A program made the translations under genes and the position numbers. From Alternaria dauci (taxonomy: Eukaryota; Ascomycota; Dothideomycetes; Pleosporales; Pleosporaceae), in assembly GCF_042100115.1 (NCBI RefSeq), contig NC_091274.1, positions 744,001 through 808,000 on the forward strand: a DNA stretch of 64,000 bases, written 5' to 3'. Under the pieces are notes generated by a model. That model had not been told where the DNA came from, did not search any database, and saw only the letters and a list, made by a program, of their open reading frames with translations. Below are positions 1 to 12,119 of the stretch, piece by piece (position 1 is the first letter of the stretch; every line of letters begins with the position of its first letter).

Positions 1-486
1 AGGATCTGCCTCCACTCGTTGCCTCTCGTCTCCACAAGAGCCTTCAGCTCAATTCGCGAGTTCCAAGGTTATCTACAAATAACACCAACTAGGTCGAGCC
101 CCTGCAAGTGGCCCACATACATCAATCACGAGCCATACTATAGTGCCTTCTTCTGCTTTCTGTAACGAGACGTCTCAACACGGTAGGTCTGAAGACCTTG
201 GAGAATGTTAGGCTTCTCGTAACTTCAGTCACCTGGGCATATACAAGCAGTGTGCCGGGATTGGTAGTTTGGGTGGATGACTCCGAGCAGTTCCCTGCTA
301 TTGAATGTTCTCTGCGTTATGTTCGACTATCTTTCTGCCTTTTTTGTATTGTCTCGCATGAACAAGTTCACGCACAGAGCAGTCAGTAAGGTGAGAGAGT
401 ACCTAGGTAGGTCAAATTATCATGTTGTAGACCTTACGGCATGCCAACGCAGGCCTTGTAAAGCCCTTGCGCCTCCTTTTTGTCAT
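1..486. other. Intergenic, no gene seen
   Basis: Only short unconvincing reading frames are present. The stretch lies downstream of the minus-strand NmrA-like gene and probably holds its 3' untranslated region. Confidence 0.5.
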
Positions 487-1533
487 TTATTTGCCTTTCC
501 AAGCCTCGTTGACCAGATCTCGAACCTTCCTGGTCTCTATCTCCGGAAATTGATCATTCAAAGACTTCTGTGGTTTCAGATCGAAGAAACCCTCCTCAAA
601 CAAGATACCGAAAACTGCGCACATACCCTGCAACATCTGCTTCGGAAAGTATGGGTACATTGGTGGATGAGAAGGCAGCTCAGTGACTTGGTATGATCTG
701 AGCTTCTCCAGAGAATCATACGTGGCCTCGAACTTCGTTCCCCTAGCCTCCTCAGCAATGGCGAGGAATTCGTTGAGTGTGATCTTGTCACCAATAATGT
801 ATGACTCCTTCTCCCAGGACGATTGGCCAAGAAGAGCAGCAACAAATTTGCCAATGTCGAAACTATAGGTGAAGACAACAGGGACGTTACCCGAGCCTGG
901 GATCGCAGCAGCCTTGTTGGCGATGTCGATGGCCAGTGTTAGACCTGTGAGATATGACTTGACATGTGGCTCTACGTAGTAGTCCAAGAAGAATCCGTTG
1001 ATAACAGATGTGTATTGCAATGATGTCTTCTCCAGAGCGTTGAGGTAGGCAATCTTTCCCTCGGCCATTGAGAAAATCTTAGCAACCCTGTTTGCTGTCA
1101 GAACGATGAGATCGTTGGCTAATGTTATATGTGGCTTACTCAGGCGTGTATTTGATTCCCCATGTGCTTGGAATGTAGCGTTTCGTGACGGTGGATCGAT
1201 TGGCAGCCTCGATAAGGGCCATCTCAGGCTCGATACCTGACATTGATCCAAGCGTTGAGATTACGGTATCGATACGGTTCTTTTCTAAGACTTCAACGAT
1301 GGAATCTGGCTTGTTGTAATTTATGGCGAGTATCTTCGCGTCCGTCCCCTGGAGTCTTGCATCTCCGGTCGCCTGTGCAAACGTCAGTACCTATGATGCA
1401 CAGCAATGCGATATGAGCTTACTTCTCGGGAGAGCACGAACACCGTGAATCCGCCCGCGTTGACGATGGATTCGACGATAGCGCGGCCAAGCTTGCCAGA
1501 GCCACCAGCTACTGCAACGACAGTTGAACTCAT
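487..1533 (-). CDS. NmrA-like NAD(P)-binding protein
   Basis: Three exons on the minus strand: 1533-1423, 1372-1140 and 1087-487. The two introns are 50 and 52 nt, and joining gives 314 codons plus stop. The N-terminus has a Rossmann dinucleotide loop, GGSGKLG, at residues 10-16. Exon 2 carries the family-like segment IPSTWGIKYTPE and the protein ends LVNEAWKGK. This is the NmrA/isoflavone-reductase-like branch of the atypical short-chain dehydrogenases, soluble and cytosolic by lack of signals. Substrate is unknown; such proteins can be enzymes or redox-sensing regulators. The start was chosen because the Rossmann loop follows directly and exon 1 ends exactly on a codon at a GTAAGC donor. 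A related gene lies at 61123-62192. Confidence 0.88.
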
Positions 1534-1605
1534 CTCGATGGCTTGTAGGATATCGCAAAGAATTTTGGTTGCTTTGAATGGGATATGTACACAAAATGTT
1601 AGCAC

Positions 1606-1613
1606 TATATAAT
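1606..1613 (-). promoter_or_regulatory. Putative TATA box of the NmrA-like gene
   Basis: A TATATAAT stretch (ATTATATA on the coding strand) lies about 75 bp upstream of the start codon at 1533. Position and sequence fit a core promoter, but this is inference. Confidence 0.4.
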
Positions 1614-2623
1614 AGTTCAGTAACGGTCCGCCAAGATTGATGGTACCTGTTGGGCCTCATGAGGGTTAGTGGATGCATGCTAGCGGAGAATGTGTAGACT
1701 AGCGGACTTTCAACTCCACCCCACCACTCTTGCACAGACCTCGCTCACATCATAGATTGTCAATGCTTCTCTTGGTCTCTGCAGCCAATGAAGAAAGGTG
1801 AGCCTCCAATCACGTACTAAAAAATGAGCCGCGTCGTTGGAGCTGGACCTGGAATCAGTCGAAAATGTCTTCGGCGCACAGTATACGCGCTCTAAACATA
1901 CCCCAACCACTATCTTCCTTGCCAACCAAGCAGTCTGATACTCCAGGATAGGACCGAATACGACTGCGGATGCAGATGTCGGAGACAATTACTAAGATGC
2001 AGCTAGTCGCGGACCGCACATCGTAATGCGCGGACCCCCGGATCGTCCAGTAGCCGTGTAAATTCCGAACCGTAGCCAATCGAAAGAAAGGTTAATACCC
2101 TAGCAGCTTCTGAACATGGATAGGAGCGCTTCGGCTCGCACGCTCTGCGTCGCGTTACGTTGACAAAGCGAATATCGCTATGGTGTGTTCGTCTGTTGAT
2201 TTACAATCAACAGCTATGATTCCATATGCGGTACGGAACCTTGACTGTCCTGTGTTCGTTGAACGCGTACACTCTATAGCAAATTTGTCAGCTGAGTCTG
2301 ATGAAATAACGTACGCTATTCGCAATCCGAATTTCGTAGCACTGGTGTATGGATATTTAAGTACGCATGCGATGTGTTTCATGAAGGTTGAGCCCGACGA
2401 ACCGACTTAGTATCATCATCCACCCCACGAACCGACTGGCCATCTACCCTCTCCCTCTTCTTAGCCTTGCCTTCTTCCTTCCTCTTCTTCTTATGTCTCC
2501 TTTGTCATCTCTCAGCCTTCATCTTCCATGGACATCTCTTTTCACATACTCTTCCAGATAGGGCCTCAGTCCACCTCAGATTCTCTGCTTATGAGCGGAT
2601 TACTGAAACACGATACACAACCA
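1614..2623. other. Intergenic, no gene seen
   Basis: No convincing coding frame. The octamer CGCGGACC occurs twice, at 2008-2015 and 2029-2036, 21 bp apart. This is a possible regulator site upstream of the NmrA-like gene. A pyrimidine-rich run occupies about 2440-2520. Confidence 0.45.
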
Positions 2624-3240
2624 TTACAACGCCTTGAGCTTGTCTATGCCACCATACACATCCAGAGCGGCGCGTTCATACACTTTTTTTTTAGTCTCGC
2701 TCACCTCTCCATATGCCTGGTCGAATTTAGCGATAATGGCTCGAACCAAAGGAGGTGGTATAGGCGTGATGTTGTCTTCGTGGTCTTGAGTTTGGATAGT
2801 AATGCACGTAGATCCGCCTAATACAATCTCATCGGAGTCTCGATCGGCGCTGTATAGGAGGTACTTGTTGCCTTCGATGGGGAACAGGGTATAACCAAAA
2901 TCAACCATTCAGTGGTCCCCTACATCACGTCCTCAGCGATAAGCAAGAAGTCTCCGTCAATCCCGTTACTCGCACACAGGAAATCTCTGTCCTCTCCTGG
3001 AGGCCTTCCACTCGGGACCGTATCACGTGGATCATCAAGTCCGACTTCTGCGCGGAATTCCGACAGACGTTTCTCGAGGGTGGCGATCTGCGCTTTGTTG
3101 CGCCACTATTGAGGACGGCAGATGGCTCATCTCCACGATCATTGGCACGTTCGACGGAAATACATTCTCCAGTTATCTGCAGATGGAAGCTGTGTCTCCA
3201 CTATGGCGCGAAGCAGAAAGGAGCCGGCTCTGTGAATGCG
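2624..3240 (-). pseudogene. Decayed protein-coding gene (frameshifts and stop)
   Basis: Reading the minus strand, coding-like protein continues across three frame changes. A first segment near 3240-3157 contains SFLLRAIVETQLPSADNW. It shifts frame into a segment near 3165-3090 containing VERANDRGDEPSAVLN. It shifts back into 3100-2923, containing AQIATLEKRLSEFRAEVG and FLCASNGIDGDFLLIAEDV, and meets a TAG at 2922-2920. The last part is an open frame from ATG 2908 to 2624, starting VDFGYTLFPIEG. No 45-70 nt intron with GT..AG ends explains the shifts, so I read it as one gene broken by small indels. The middle part looks like a short coiled coil. The family is not recognised. An unusual splice pattern or assembly indels could also produce this picture. 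Confidence 0.55.
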
Positions 3241-4036
3241 AACGACTTATCCTTGGGATACAAAGGCGGTTTTCGAATCGCTACTAGTAGCTATGCAATG
3301 ACATCGCGCTGTTGAGGTTAGCCGCTGGGCTGCAAGCACTGCCTACGTAGGTACGATGACATCATGCCTGAGCTAGTCAAGGCACAGCTTCAGTGAGTCT
3401 CCAAGGCGACCGGAAATGCCTGGAAGTGCTACAGACGCACTCACTAATGTATCAATCTAATCGCAACCATGTGTGACAAGACACGCCGGCAATCCAGAAA
3501 AGTCCTCGGTGCGAAGTCGCTAGGAGCTGCGAAGGTAGGCTAGACATGCGGTGTTCAGATAAGGCATCCCGGGACGAATCCATAGGTCTGGCCTCTCTCA
3601 CTGTACATGTTGTAGGGTAGCGCCAGTCGGAGTGTCTTGGATGTGGCAGAATCTAAGAGAACGGGCAAGAAAAGCGGCCACGGCAGGCTTTTGCACCGAG
3701 TTTGTAGGCTGGAAAGTCTCGGGCTTTCGCATCGCCGCGCAATTTAGTTGGATCTGCAGCCTGGGCAGACGGTGCCAATGTCGGAGGTTCCGTTGATCTT
3801 GTAGATGAGAGATTTACCTTTGCGCAAACAATCCCTCGCCCAGGGAAGAGACTTGCCACATCACATGACGTGCTGAGCAATCAGGGTCAGCCCCAACTTC
3901 GGCCCGTGAGGCGCAGCGGCTAGTGGGGTGAGGTCGGGGTGCTACAACTAGGCAGCGTTGGATTCGTCCGTTAGGCAGTTGATCAACCCTGAACGATCAC
4001 GATCCCAATCGATCCTCACGAAGAGTAGTAGCAAAT
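3241..4036. other. Intergenic, no gene seen
   Basis: Short frames only, none with coding-like composition. It separates the gene relic from the divergently oriented transcription factor and presumably holds the latter's promoter. Confidence 0.45.
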
Positions 4037-6336
4037 ATGGAGACACAGAAGGACAGTCGCGCAACAACCTCCTGCACCGAATGCCAGCGCCGGAAGCAAA
4101 AGGTTAGCACTAGTCAAGATCGACCCTGCGTCTACCCCTTCACTAACGGCGGGGCTAGTGTTCGCGAGAGTGGCCCTGCAATCATTGCCAGGCACGAAAG
4201 GTACCCCATCTTTGCCAGTTCTCTGTTAAAAGAGGGCAAACGGAGTCGTCTACAGAGTCTGCCCGGTATGTTGACCCCCCTGTCTATCCCATCGTTAGCG
4301 GAATAGGGTAGTAACAGCTATGGCGCAGGGAAAACTCGTCCGCCAGTACCACCAAGGGCACAAAAAGAAGTGCTCCCGATCCCGTGGGGCCGCCATTTCT
4401 ATCGCAGTCGCAAGATGGTGAGTTAGAAGACCTCGAGGACGGGCTGAAAGTGTGGGGATATATGCCCGGCCACGTCCACTACAAAGTCGGCACGGTGGAA
4501 GAGGTAAGCAGAGCCACTAAAACATTGCTCTCAGCTAATATTTTCAAGAGTGGCAAGCGTAAAGACTCACCTGCAGAATCTGGGACGACGGACGTCGTAG
4601 AGAAAGTCCTCTCTGCAGTCCCTCCCAGATCAATAACCGGTAAGCGCAGCCATTGTAAGACACGACTCTTTGCTAACCGCACGCAGATGCATTTGTCAAC
4701 CACTTCCTGAGCGTTGTCAACTACCGATATAGCGCGATATACGGGCCAACACTAGCTGAACAGTATGTCCAGTGGTGGACTGATCGGGGCGCCGGCAAAC
4801 AGCTCTCACCAGAATTCACCTGCTTGCTCCTAAGAGTCTGCGCGTACTCCGTGCAGTTTCTCACACCTTCGCTTCGTAAAATGATTGAGTTTGAACTGGC
4901 CTGCAGTTGTCAGACCTTGACGGAACGATTTTCTGATGCAGCAGAAGAGCTGAGCCGGAGTTTTGAAGCATCAAGAACAAGTATTGAACGCGTACAAGAA
5001 CAGTTCTTAAAAGGTGCTTGGCTAAAATCCGAGTCCAAGATAGTGGAGTCATGGCATGCACTCTCACGCACAATACGAGAAGCGCAAGAGCTGGGCATCG
5101 ACAAGGATGAAGGTATCGAGGGCCTGTGTGAGTTTGACATCGAGATCAGGAGACGTCTCTGGACGCTGCTGTACATCTGGGACTGGTAAGCACAGGATAG
5201 TCCTACTAAGAATGCTCGCTAAGTTGCGCCACAGGCAAATGTCGGCATGGCTAGGTCGTCCAAACCTCATCGACCAGAAGGATCTTAGCTTCAAATTCCC
5301 CAATCTACGACTGGACGAGTCAACCACGGAGCCAAACCTGCTCTCACCTTTTGCTCACATAGCGCTACAAGCGAACCTGGGCCGTAGAGTCGCGACTGCC
5401 ATGGGAAGTGCCAAATCCAAGGCTGACCTGTCAGATAAGCAAGTTTTGACAATACAGTCCGAATGCGAGAAGCTTGCTGCGGATTTACCGCCGATATTCC
5501 GTTTCAAGAATACCGACACGTCTTTCGATGAGACGCATCCATACTTTGTCTTCCAGCGTCTCCAGCTACATTGTGTCATTCTCTTAACACAACTCGACTT
5601 TCTCAAACCCTACCTGACTCGAGAGCGGCAAGGTCAGAGAGTTGGTCAGGATGACGAGTTTCGGAAGAAAGGCATCGACATCGCACTGCGTCTGCTGAGA
5701 GTCGCGCGTAAATTTTTCGATCATGAGTTCCCGATCAACGCAAAATTTCACATGGTCGTGTTCTGCATCTTCGATACAGCGACCCTGCTTTGCTCCACCA
5801 TCATACACGACCAGGCGCGTACTCTGCCTCATCGTGAGGAAGTTGTGGACGTTATCGAAAGCTCTCTGGAGATGCTGCATCAACTCAGCGGAACAACAAA
5901 ACTTGGCGCCACGTCGTTCAACTTCCTTTCCAAGCTTGTACAGGCCACACCAGAACTTTCGCGAAACCCTTCAGTCTGTAAGCGCCAACGACAGGCTTCT
6001 TCCTCGGTGCCCAAGTCAACGCCGCCAGTACCTACGCATGAGCCTCTACCTGCGCATAAGCCTACACCAGTAGCAACCATGCCTCCGGTAGCGTCTATAG
6101 AGCCAGCTGCTGCACCGGCACCTCCCACTACTGGCGATCTGCATCCAGGGACCATCTCGGATGATCTCTCATTTGATATTGATCAATTTCTTGCCCAAAA
6201 CCCTTTTGGTACTGTCGGGGATCCATCTGCTGTGGACATGGGTGGCATGGAGCAGATTTGGGACTGGCAAGATCTGCGTCTCAATTCCTACCCACAAGGC
6301 GATCCACATGATTGGGATGCTGGTGGAACGGGATGA
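4037..6336 (+). CDS. Zn2Cys6 fungal transcription factor
   Basis: Six exons: 4037-4102, 4159-4265, 4329-4503, 4549-4639, 4687-5185 and 5235-6336. Introns are 45-63 nt. The joined frame is 680 codons (679 aa). Intron 1 splits the zinc cluster: C13 and C16 in CTECQRRKQK from exon 1, then C23, C29, C32 and C41 in exon 2 (CSREWPCNHC). This binuclear zinc cluster binds DNA. Residues from about 170 on resemble the fungal-specific transcription factor middle homology region, and the C-terminal 130 residues are Pro/Ala-rich then acidic, as in an activation domain. The third intron (4504-4548) is 45 nt with no stop, so its retention would simply add 15 residues. The targets are unknown. It is orphan-like, with no adjacent cluster. 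Confidence 0.87.
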
Positions 6337-7110
6337 GCGCCATGGCTGTGGTCCAAGCAACCCTGGGTGCAATCGCACGCTCGTAGCCACACTGAGTCCT
6401 AGGGCTAGTAGATGAGAGCAGATTATTAGATCTGTAGCTCATTGCCAGGCATCTGAGTGCCTTTAAACCTGAAGGGCATTGCCATAAGTGCGTTGAGACG
6501 AACTTACACCGCTAATAAATCGGTACGAGTCCAATAACATTGGGACATATATTTGGGTAGTCAGCGATGGGACCATTCAACCGCGCGTTGTACCAAGTAG
6601 AGGACGTGTCCAGTTTCTCGGGCTTTTCCTTCGGCATCTATATACACATTAGCTTTCTGTCAACGTCAAATCAAACAGGCATTCCCTGCCGTACTCGCAC
6701 TTCTCTTCCCATCCAGAGCACATTCGCTGCTCTCTCCTTTTCCTAACCATACATCTACAGCCAGGAGAATTTTGCCTCGGAGACGAAAGAAATGCTTGCA
6801 CCAGATTGAATGAGCTTAGGACTTTCAGAAGGGTGGAAGAAGCATGTATAAAGATAAGGTTGCAGGTCTTGGATCCATTCCGAAAACCTTCGGAAAATGT
6901 CTGTGCTACCCGATACATACACAGCCACAAACGCCACACAGGTCGTCATCTGCGGGGTACACGAATGGCATGGATCAACTTGGCCTCGAAATTTCATCTA
7001 TTCGCGGGACATCGAGGATGCTAACGGGTGTGTCATTCTCTATTACTAGTGCGAGAACTCGCCCCCGTCGACCCACAGCCCCAGACAAATCTACCACAGC
7101 ATGCACTCGA
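6337..7110. other. Convergent intergenic region
   Basis: Lies between the 3' ends of the transcription factor and the minus-strand coiled-coil gene. Short frames here are not convincing. Confidence 0.5.
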
Positions 7111-8226
7111 TCAACTGTGCTTCTTCTTTGCTTTCTTCCCTGTTGACTCGGCCTCAAGTTCAGCTGCCTTGCGCTTCTTCGTCGGTTTCCTAATTCGCTT
7201 GGAATTTCCATGCTGGTCTGGTGCGGAACCACTAGTAGGCTTAACAAGTCCTTGTTCATTGTCCGATTGGGGCGGCAATTTCAGTACTAAGTGAGGTCGT
7301 ACAACATGTTCTTCATGTGAAATTACCGGCGTCATGAGAGGCGTCTCCAGATCTGCAACGCCAGAGTCTCGCCTGTCCGTCATCTTGGAAGTCGCACTCC
7401 CCGTCTCTATAGGGATAGGTTCTGCCTGCTCGGTTATGATATCCACCGTCGACGTCGAATGCGGTGTACCATAACACAAAAGCTCGGGATCTCGATCTTG
7501 AACCTGTACCTCAGCGAAGCTCTTCTGAGTACGCGTCCTCCACTCGTTCAGAGCCATCAAAGCTTCAGCATGGGCGCTTTGTTGTGCAACTAGCCCGCAG
7601 ACGATATGTCGAAGGCTATCGTGCTTTTTGGCCATACGGTCATGGTCCAACGACAAGATGCGATACGAGTGAGATAAGTCATCGAGTTGTTCCTGGAGCT
7701 CAAAATAGGAATCTACGTAGCTGACATGTAGATCGCCAAGCCCTTGTTGCGGGGCGTTAGCGCGTGCGCGTGAGTCGAAGTTCATGGGGTGTATTTGAGA
7801 GTTTTGGAGATCTTGATCATCGTAAGACCAATGTGGACTATATTGCTCGTGATTGGCTCTATGCGGTGTTAGTGAGCCGGTTGCTCTATATGTTGTATGA
7901 ATTCACTGAGGACTCTCAGCAGCATACTCATCGGCCAACCGCGGACAAACTGGACTGTGTGTGTCGCATTGGGTACTGGAGATATCACCGTCAGGCGTTT
8001 GGACATCGCTGTCGCTGTCAGATGGCAGACGTAGAGGAGACAAGTCGAGGACGACGTGACGACACACGTCTTGGGCGCAGTAGTGATCATTGCGGGCTGC
8101 TGGCCATCTTGGAGAGATGCTGGCTGGTGTGGATACTGTGAACTCCTCCCGCTCCCCAAGTAGTTTGTAGAATGCGTCAACGGACTCGGTACTGTTCGCA
8201 CTGACGAGAGGTTCCGCGCCGCACAT
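7111..8226 (-). CDS. Hypothetical nuclear coiled-coil protein
   Basis: Two exons, 8226-7928 and 7858-7111, join in frame to 349 codons (348 aa). The intron has a GTATGC donor and a CTAAC branch point just before the TAG acceptor. The second exon begins with a Gln/Asp-rich stretch. It is followed by a likely coiled coil (around YFELQEQLDDLSHSYRIL) and ends with a strongly basic tail, including KRIRKPTKKRKA and GKKAKKKHS, that looks like a bipartite nuclear localisation signal. No catalytic or DNA-binding fold is recognised. A second in-frame acceptor 27 nt upstream (ending about 7885) would add nine residues. A shorter protein starting at 7785 (224 aa) is the alternative if the upstream exon is not used. 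Confidence 0.65.
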
Positions 8227-10075
8227 GATGATTGGTGATGATAGGAGATGACTGGAATAATAACCGTGGGTATCGAACGGGAATGTCCGTAGTAGTGTTG
8301 GTGGGTAGTGAGCATGTCACCCGGGGTAAGGGTAATGATCAGATCCATGGTTGATGGCCACTGCCTGGCGGACCTCGAACCAGAAGTTTGATGCTGCCAT
8401 TGGAAACGAGAGCGTTTCTTGCCTCGACGCTACTTCAACGCAGCCGCGGAGCAGTCTGGAGCAGGAAGGCGCATGTCTAGGATCTTACAGAGGGGCCGGT
8501 TCGTTCTGAATCATACTCTGTGTTGCACGCCGAAGTTATTTGTAAGTCTACATTGAAAATTCATAGAGTGTGATGGTGTACGCCTCAAGGGTGGGTTCTA
8601 GTACTTGAGCACGCACCAGACAAATACGACCACTTTTGTGTGTCTTTCCAGGGACGTGGACGGCAGGGATCTTGGTCAAGTTACAACTCAACCATGTCGT
8701 ACGTAAGTTGTACTGGGAAGCACTACCGATGCTATGCGAGCTCAACACAAGCGTCGTGGATCCTACTGTAGCACCGGGCACATCGCGTGACACTTCCTCG
8801 TGTCGATACGACTTTCTTTAGGCCGGGCCCACAAGGGTACCTACTCGGCGCGTGCTGCCAGGGCAGGTGTGTGGCTACTGTAGGGACTTGCTTCGGTGGA
8901 GCCGGTAAGGGTCGGGAATTCTGCCACAGTCAATGGCAAGTGCAGCGCACAACTTGAAGGTTTCAGTTCCAGTTGTTCTGGTAGATGAGCAGTCGCAGAT
9001 CGCGCCTGTGACAAGTAGCGATTTCGCATCGGTGCTGGGGTGGAAGCGGTCCCGCCTTCTGGAGTCGCATATCCCAGGGACGACATGCCTGATCTGGGCA
9101 TGCAACGAGAAGACTCGAGCTCCCCCGCTTACTTCCGGTGTGATCAACGACCGAAGATAATTTCAGGCCGGTTCTGTTAGCCACTTCGCGTGCGCAGAGC
9201 CTGAGAAACGTTAACGTAATCGGCACATCCCTAGCCCGTCGCGTTTCGGCACGCGGCGAAATTTACCGGTCGACCCGCCACACGCAAACAGCCTCGCCAT
9301 GGGTGCGACGAACACCCGCACTCGCCACAAGGACGACTACCATCGTCGGTCAATAGCGACCAACCCATCCAGATCGAGTTCGGATATGTCCACCGAGGGC
9401 TCACTATGTAATTTCCCTGTCATAGTTGTGCATGAGGCGAGCTCCTGCAGACGCACAACCGCACAGGACGTGAGAGTGGGAGAAGTTTACCAGGGCGATG
9501 GTTTTGACTAAGGCCAAGCCTGAAAGATCGAATGAACCACAGCGGCGACATTGGATGATCTTTGCAGTCAACGGCACAGCAGCGTGCTGGGCTGGTGCTT
9601 GGTCCACCCAAGCAATACGTCACTGCGCGCCTCGACACCCGCTACCTAGGCGCACCTCACCCTTGGTTCCACATCGTCTATCCGTTCCAACAGATTTTTT
9701 TTAACAGGCCTCGGGGAGGACTGGAGTATATGAGGGGCGGTACTTCTTCTCTGGGGACTGAGCTCATACAACTCTTGTCGTTTACATTCCTCGCGACTTT
9801 GCTGTCGCGGAAGCTTGCCATACTCCAATACACAAGCTTTTCCAAGCCTCACAAGCCTTTAGCATCCTGCTTAGGTGAAGACGCCGTGACGGTTCACACA
9901 AACGACCAAGCAACAGATTAAATCGACATCAGCATCGACGAATCGGCGACCCTGAACTCGACCATCCCAACCGCGACTATCCCGTTATCAGACCCTCACT
10001 AACATAGCGCCAACCCCAAGCAACAATCTCACCCAACCTCCATCGCGCTTCCACCACCGCCACCTTTACGCCAAG
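8227..10075. other. 1.8-kb intergenic region, no gene seen
   Basis: Many short overlapping frames on both strands, none with convincing codon use, splice structure or protein motif. The last 150 bp before the transporter start are rich in C and A, typical of a fungal 5' leader. Confidence 0.45.
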
Positions 10076-11944
10076 ATGGCTCGAACTATGTTTGTGAATC
10101 CCTTCAAGGCCCACCACGTCGACGAGTTCCCAGGTGTCCATGTGCCTCTTGATGATTCAACCCACCGCGCTTCTGTGTCTTCCGCCCACCCACGCGCCTC
10201 CCTCGGCACATCAGAGAAAGCGACCAAAGACGATGAGCCCAGCGACCTTAGGCGACCTGACAGTAGTGCATCTAGTGGTGTTGTTAACCATGGCATGACA
10301 ATCGCAGCACTAAAGGCAGAGATTGAAGCAGATGTCGCCGCCTCAGATACCGACACGCCATATGACCGTACGTCGTGTGGCATTTCTTATCGTATTGGGT
10401 GATCGTTGTGGAAAAGCAGTACTAATACTCTCTAGGCAAATCCAAGGTCATCAACAAAGCCTTGCAGGATATGGGAATGGGTCGCTACCAGTGGCAGCTT
10501 TTCGCTCTTTGTGGTGGCGGCTGGATGGCCGACAACTTGTGGCTGCAGGTGCGTTTGCCAAATTCATCAACTGACAACAGGGCTTACCATAATGCAGGGT
10601 GTCGCTCTGACGCTACCTCAACTCAGCGCTGAGTTCGGTGTCAGCGAAACTGAAGTCAGATACACCACACTGTCGCTCTTCCTCGGTCTCTGCATTGGCG
10701 CATCTTTCTGGGGTACCGCATCCGACATCATCGGTCGCCGTCTCGCTTTCAACTTCACCCTGTTCCTCGCTGGTGTCTTCGGTCTTGCGTCCGGCGGCGG
10801 GCCTAACTGGATTGGCACATGTGCACTGTACGCATGTATCGGTCTCGGTGTTGGTGGAAACCTTCCAGTCGATGGCGCCTTGTTCCTCGAATTCCTGCCA
10901 CAAACATCCGGAAACCTGTTGACGCTACTTTCTGTCTTCTGGCCCGTCGGAAATCTGATTGCTTCACTATTGGCCTGGGCTTTCATCCCCAACTTCTCAT
11001 GCCCTTCCGATACCCCCCTCGGGCAGTGCAGCATGGCCGACAACTGGGGATGGCGATACCTCATCTTGACTCTCGGTGCGATCACGTTCGTCATGTTCGT
11101 CTGCCGTTTCTTCCTGTTCCATCTCTACGAGTCACCCAAGTTCCTGTTGTCTCGTGGTCGCCAGGCTGAGGCTGTGGCTACCGTTTACGGTATCGCGCAC
11201 TACAACAAGACGCATACCTGGCTCACCGAGGATATCCTCAACCAAATCGGTGGCGACCAGGAAGTCACCCAAGAAGACATGAAGCTCAGCGTGTTCGAGA
11301 TTGTCAAGCGCTCCCTCAGCCGGTTCTCGATGAAGCGCTTCAGAACATTGTTCCAGGATAAGACAATCGGTCTTACCACTGCCCTTTTGTGGTTCCAATG
11401 GACGACCATCGGTATGGCGTACCCGCTTTTCAACGCTTTCCTCCCACAGTATCTCGCCAACTCTGGTGGTGACGTTCAGAACGACACTAGCACCGTGTAC
11501 CGCAACTACGCCATCACTGCCATTGTCGGTGTTCCTGGGTCAATCATCGCCTGCTATACCGTCGACATCAAGTACATTGGTCGCAAGGGTACCATGGCCA
11601 TCGCCACCGTCATCACTGGCGTCTTCGTCTTCCTGTTCACCATTTCGTCCGACTCCGACTTCCAGCTCGCTTTCACGTGTCTCGAGGCTTTCTTCCAGAA
11701 CATCATGTACGGTGTCTTGTACGCGTACACACCCGAGGTCTTCCCCGCGCCTATCCGTGGTACCGGTACCGGTATGAGCAGTTTCTTGAACCGCGTTGCT
11801 GGACTATGCGCACCGATTGTTGCTATTCAGGCTGGTAATAGTAACCCCAAGGCGCCCATCTATGCCAGTGGTGGATTGTTTATCGCAGCGTTCTTTAGTA
11901 TGTTGGTGCTGCCGATTGAGACAAGAGGCAAGCAGACTTTGTAG
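10076..11944 (+). CDS. MFS transporter, SV2/SVOP-like
   Basis: Three exons: 10076-10367, 10436-10548 and 10598-11944, joined to 584 codons (583 aa). About 120 hydrophilic residues precede a 12-helix major facilitator core. The family-like entry motif is GMGRYQWQLFALCGGGWMAD. The loop DIIGRR between helices 2 and 3 matches the MFS signature, and RGTGTGMSS lies in the second half. The layout fits the synaptic-vesicle-2-like group of plasma-membrane organic solute transporters, in which fungal members move sugars, acids or other small organics; the substrate cannot be told. The 3' end faces the reductase gene 175 bp away. Intron 2 interrupts the codon boundary after LWLQ, and the downstream exon carries nearly all helices. 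Confidence 0.92.
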
Positions 11945-12119
11945 ATGGTACATGTTGAGTACCCGACGGCAGGGCCGTACAGCGCAGTTGCATGATACCC
12001 AGTGCTAAGAATTGATGACGTTCAACTTCATGTCCAAGCTTTGTTTTCTCAAGTCCAAAAGTGCGGTGCTACTAACCTCCAATCCAACAATGGCACACCT
12101 CCGCACAGACCTCCTTGCC

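Noticed and set aside
10618..11094. 158-codon minus-strand frame inside the MFS gene
   Set aside because: Antisense to transmembrane coding sequence with clear family motifs on the other strand.
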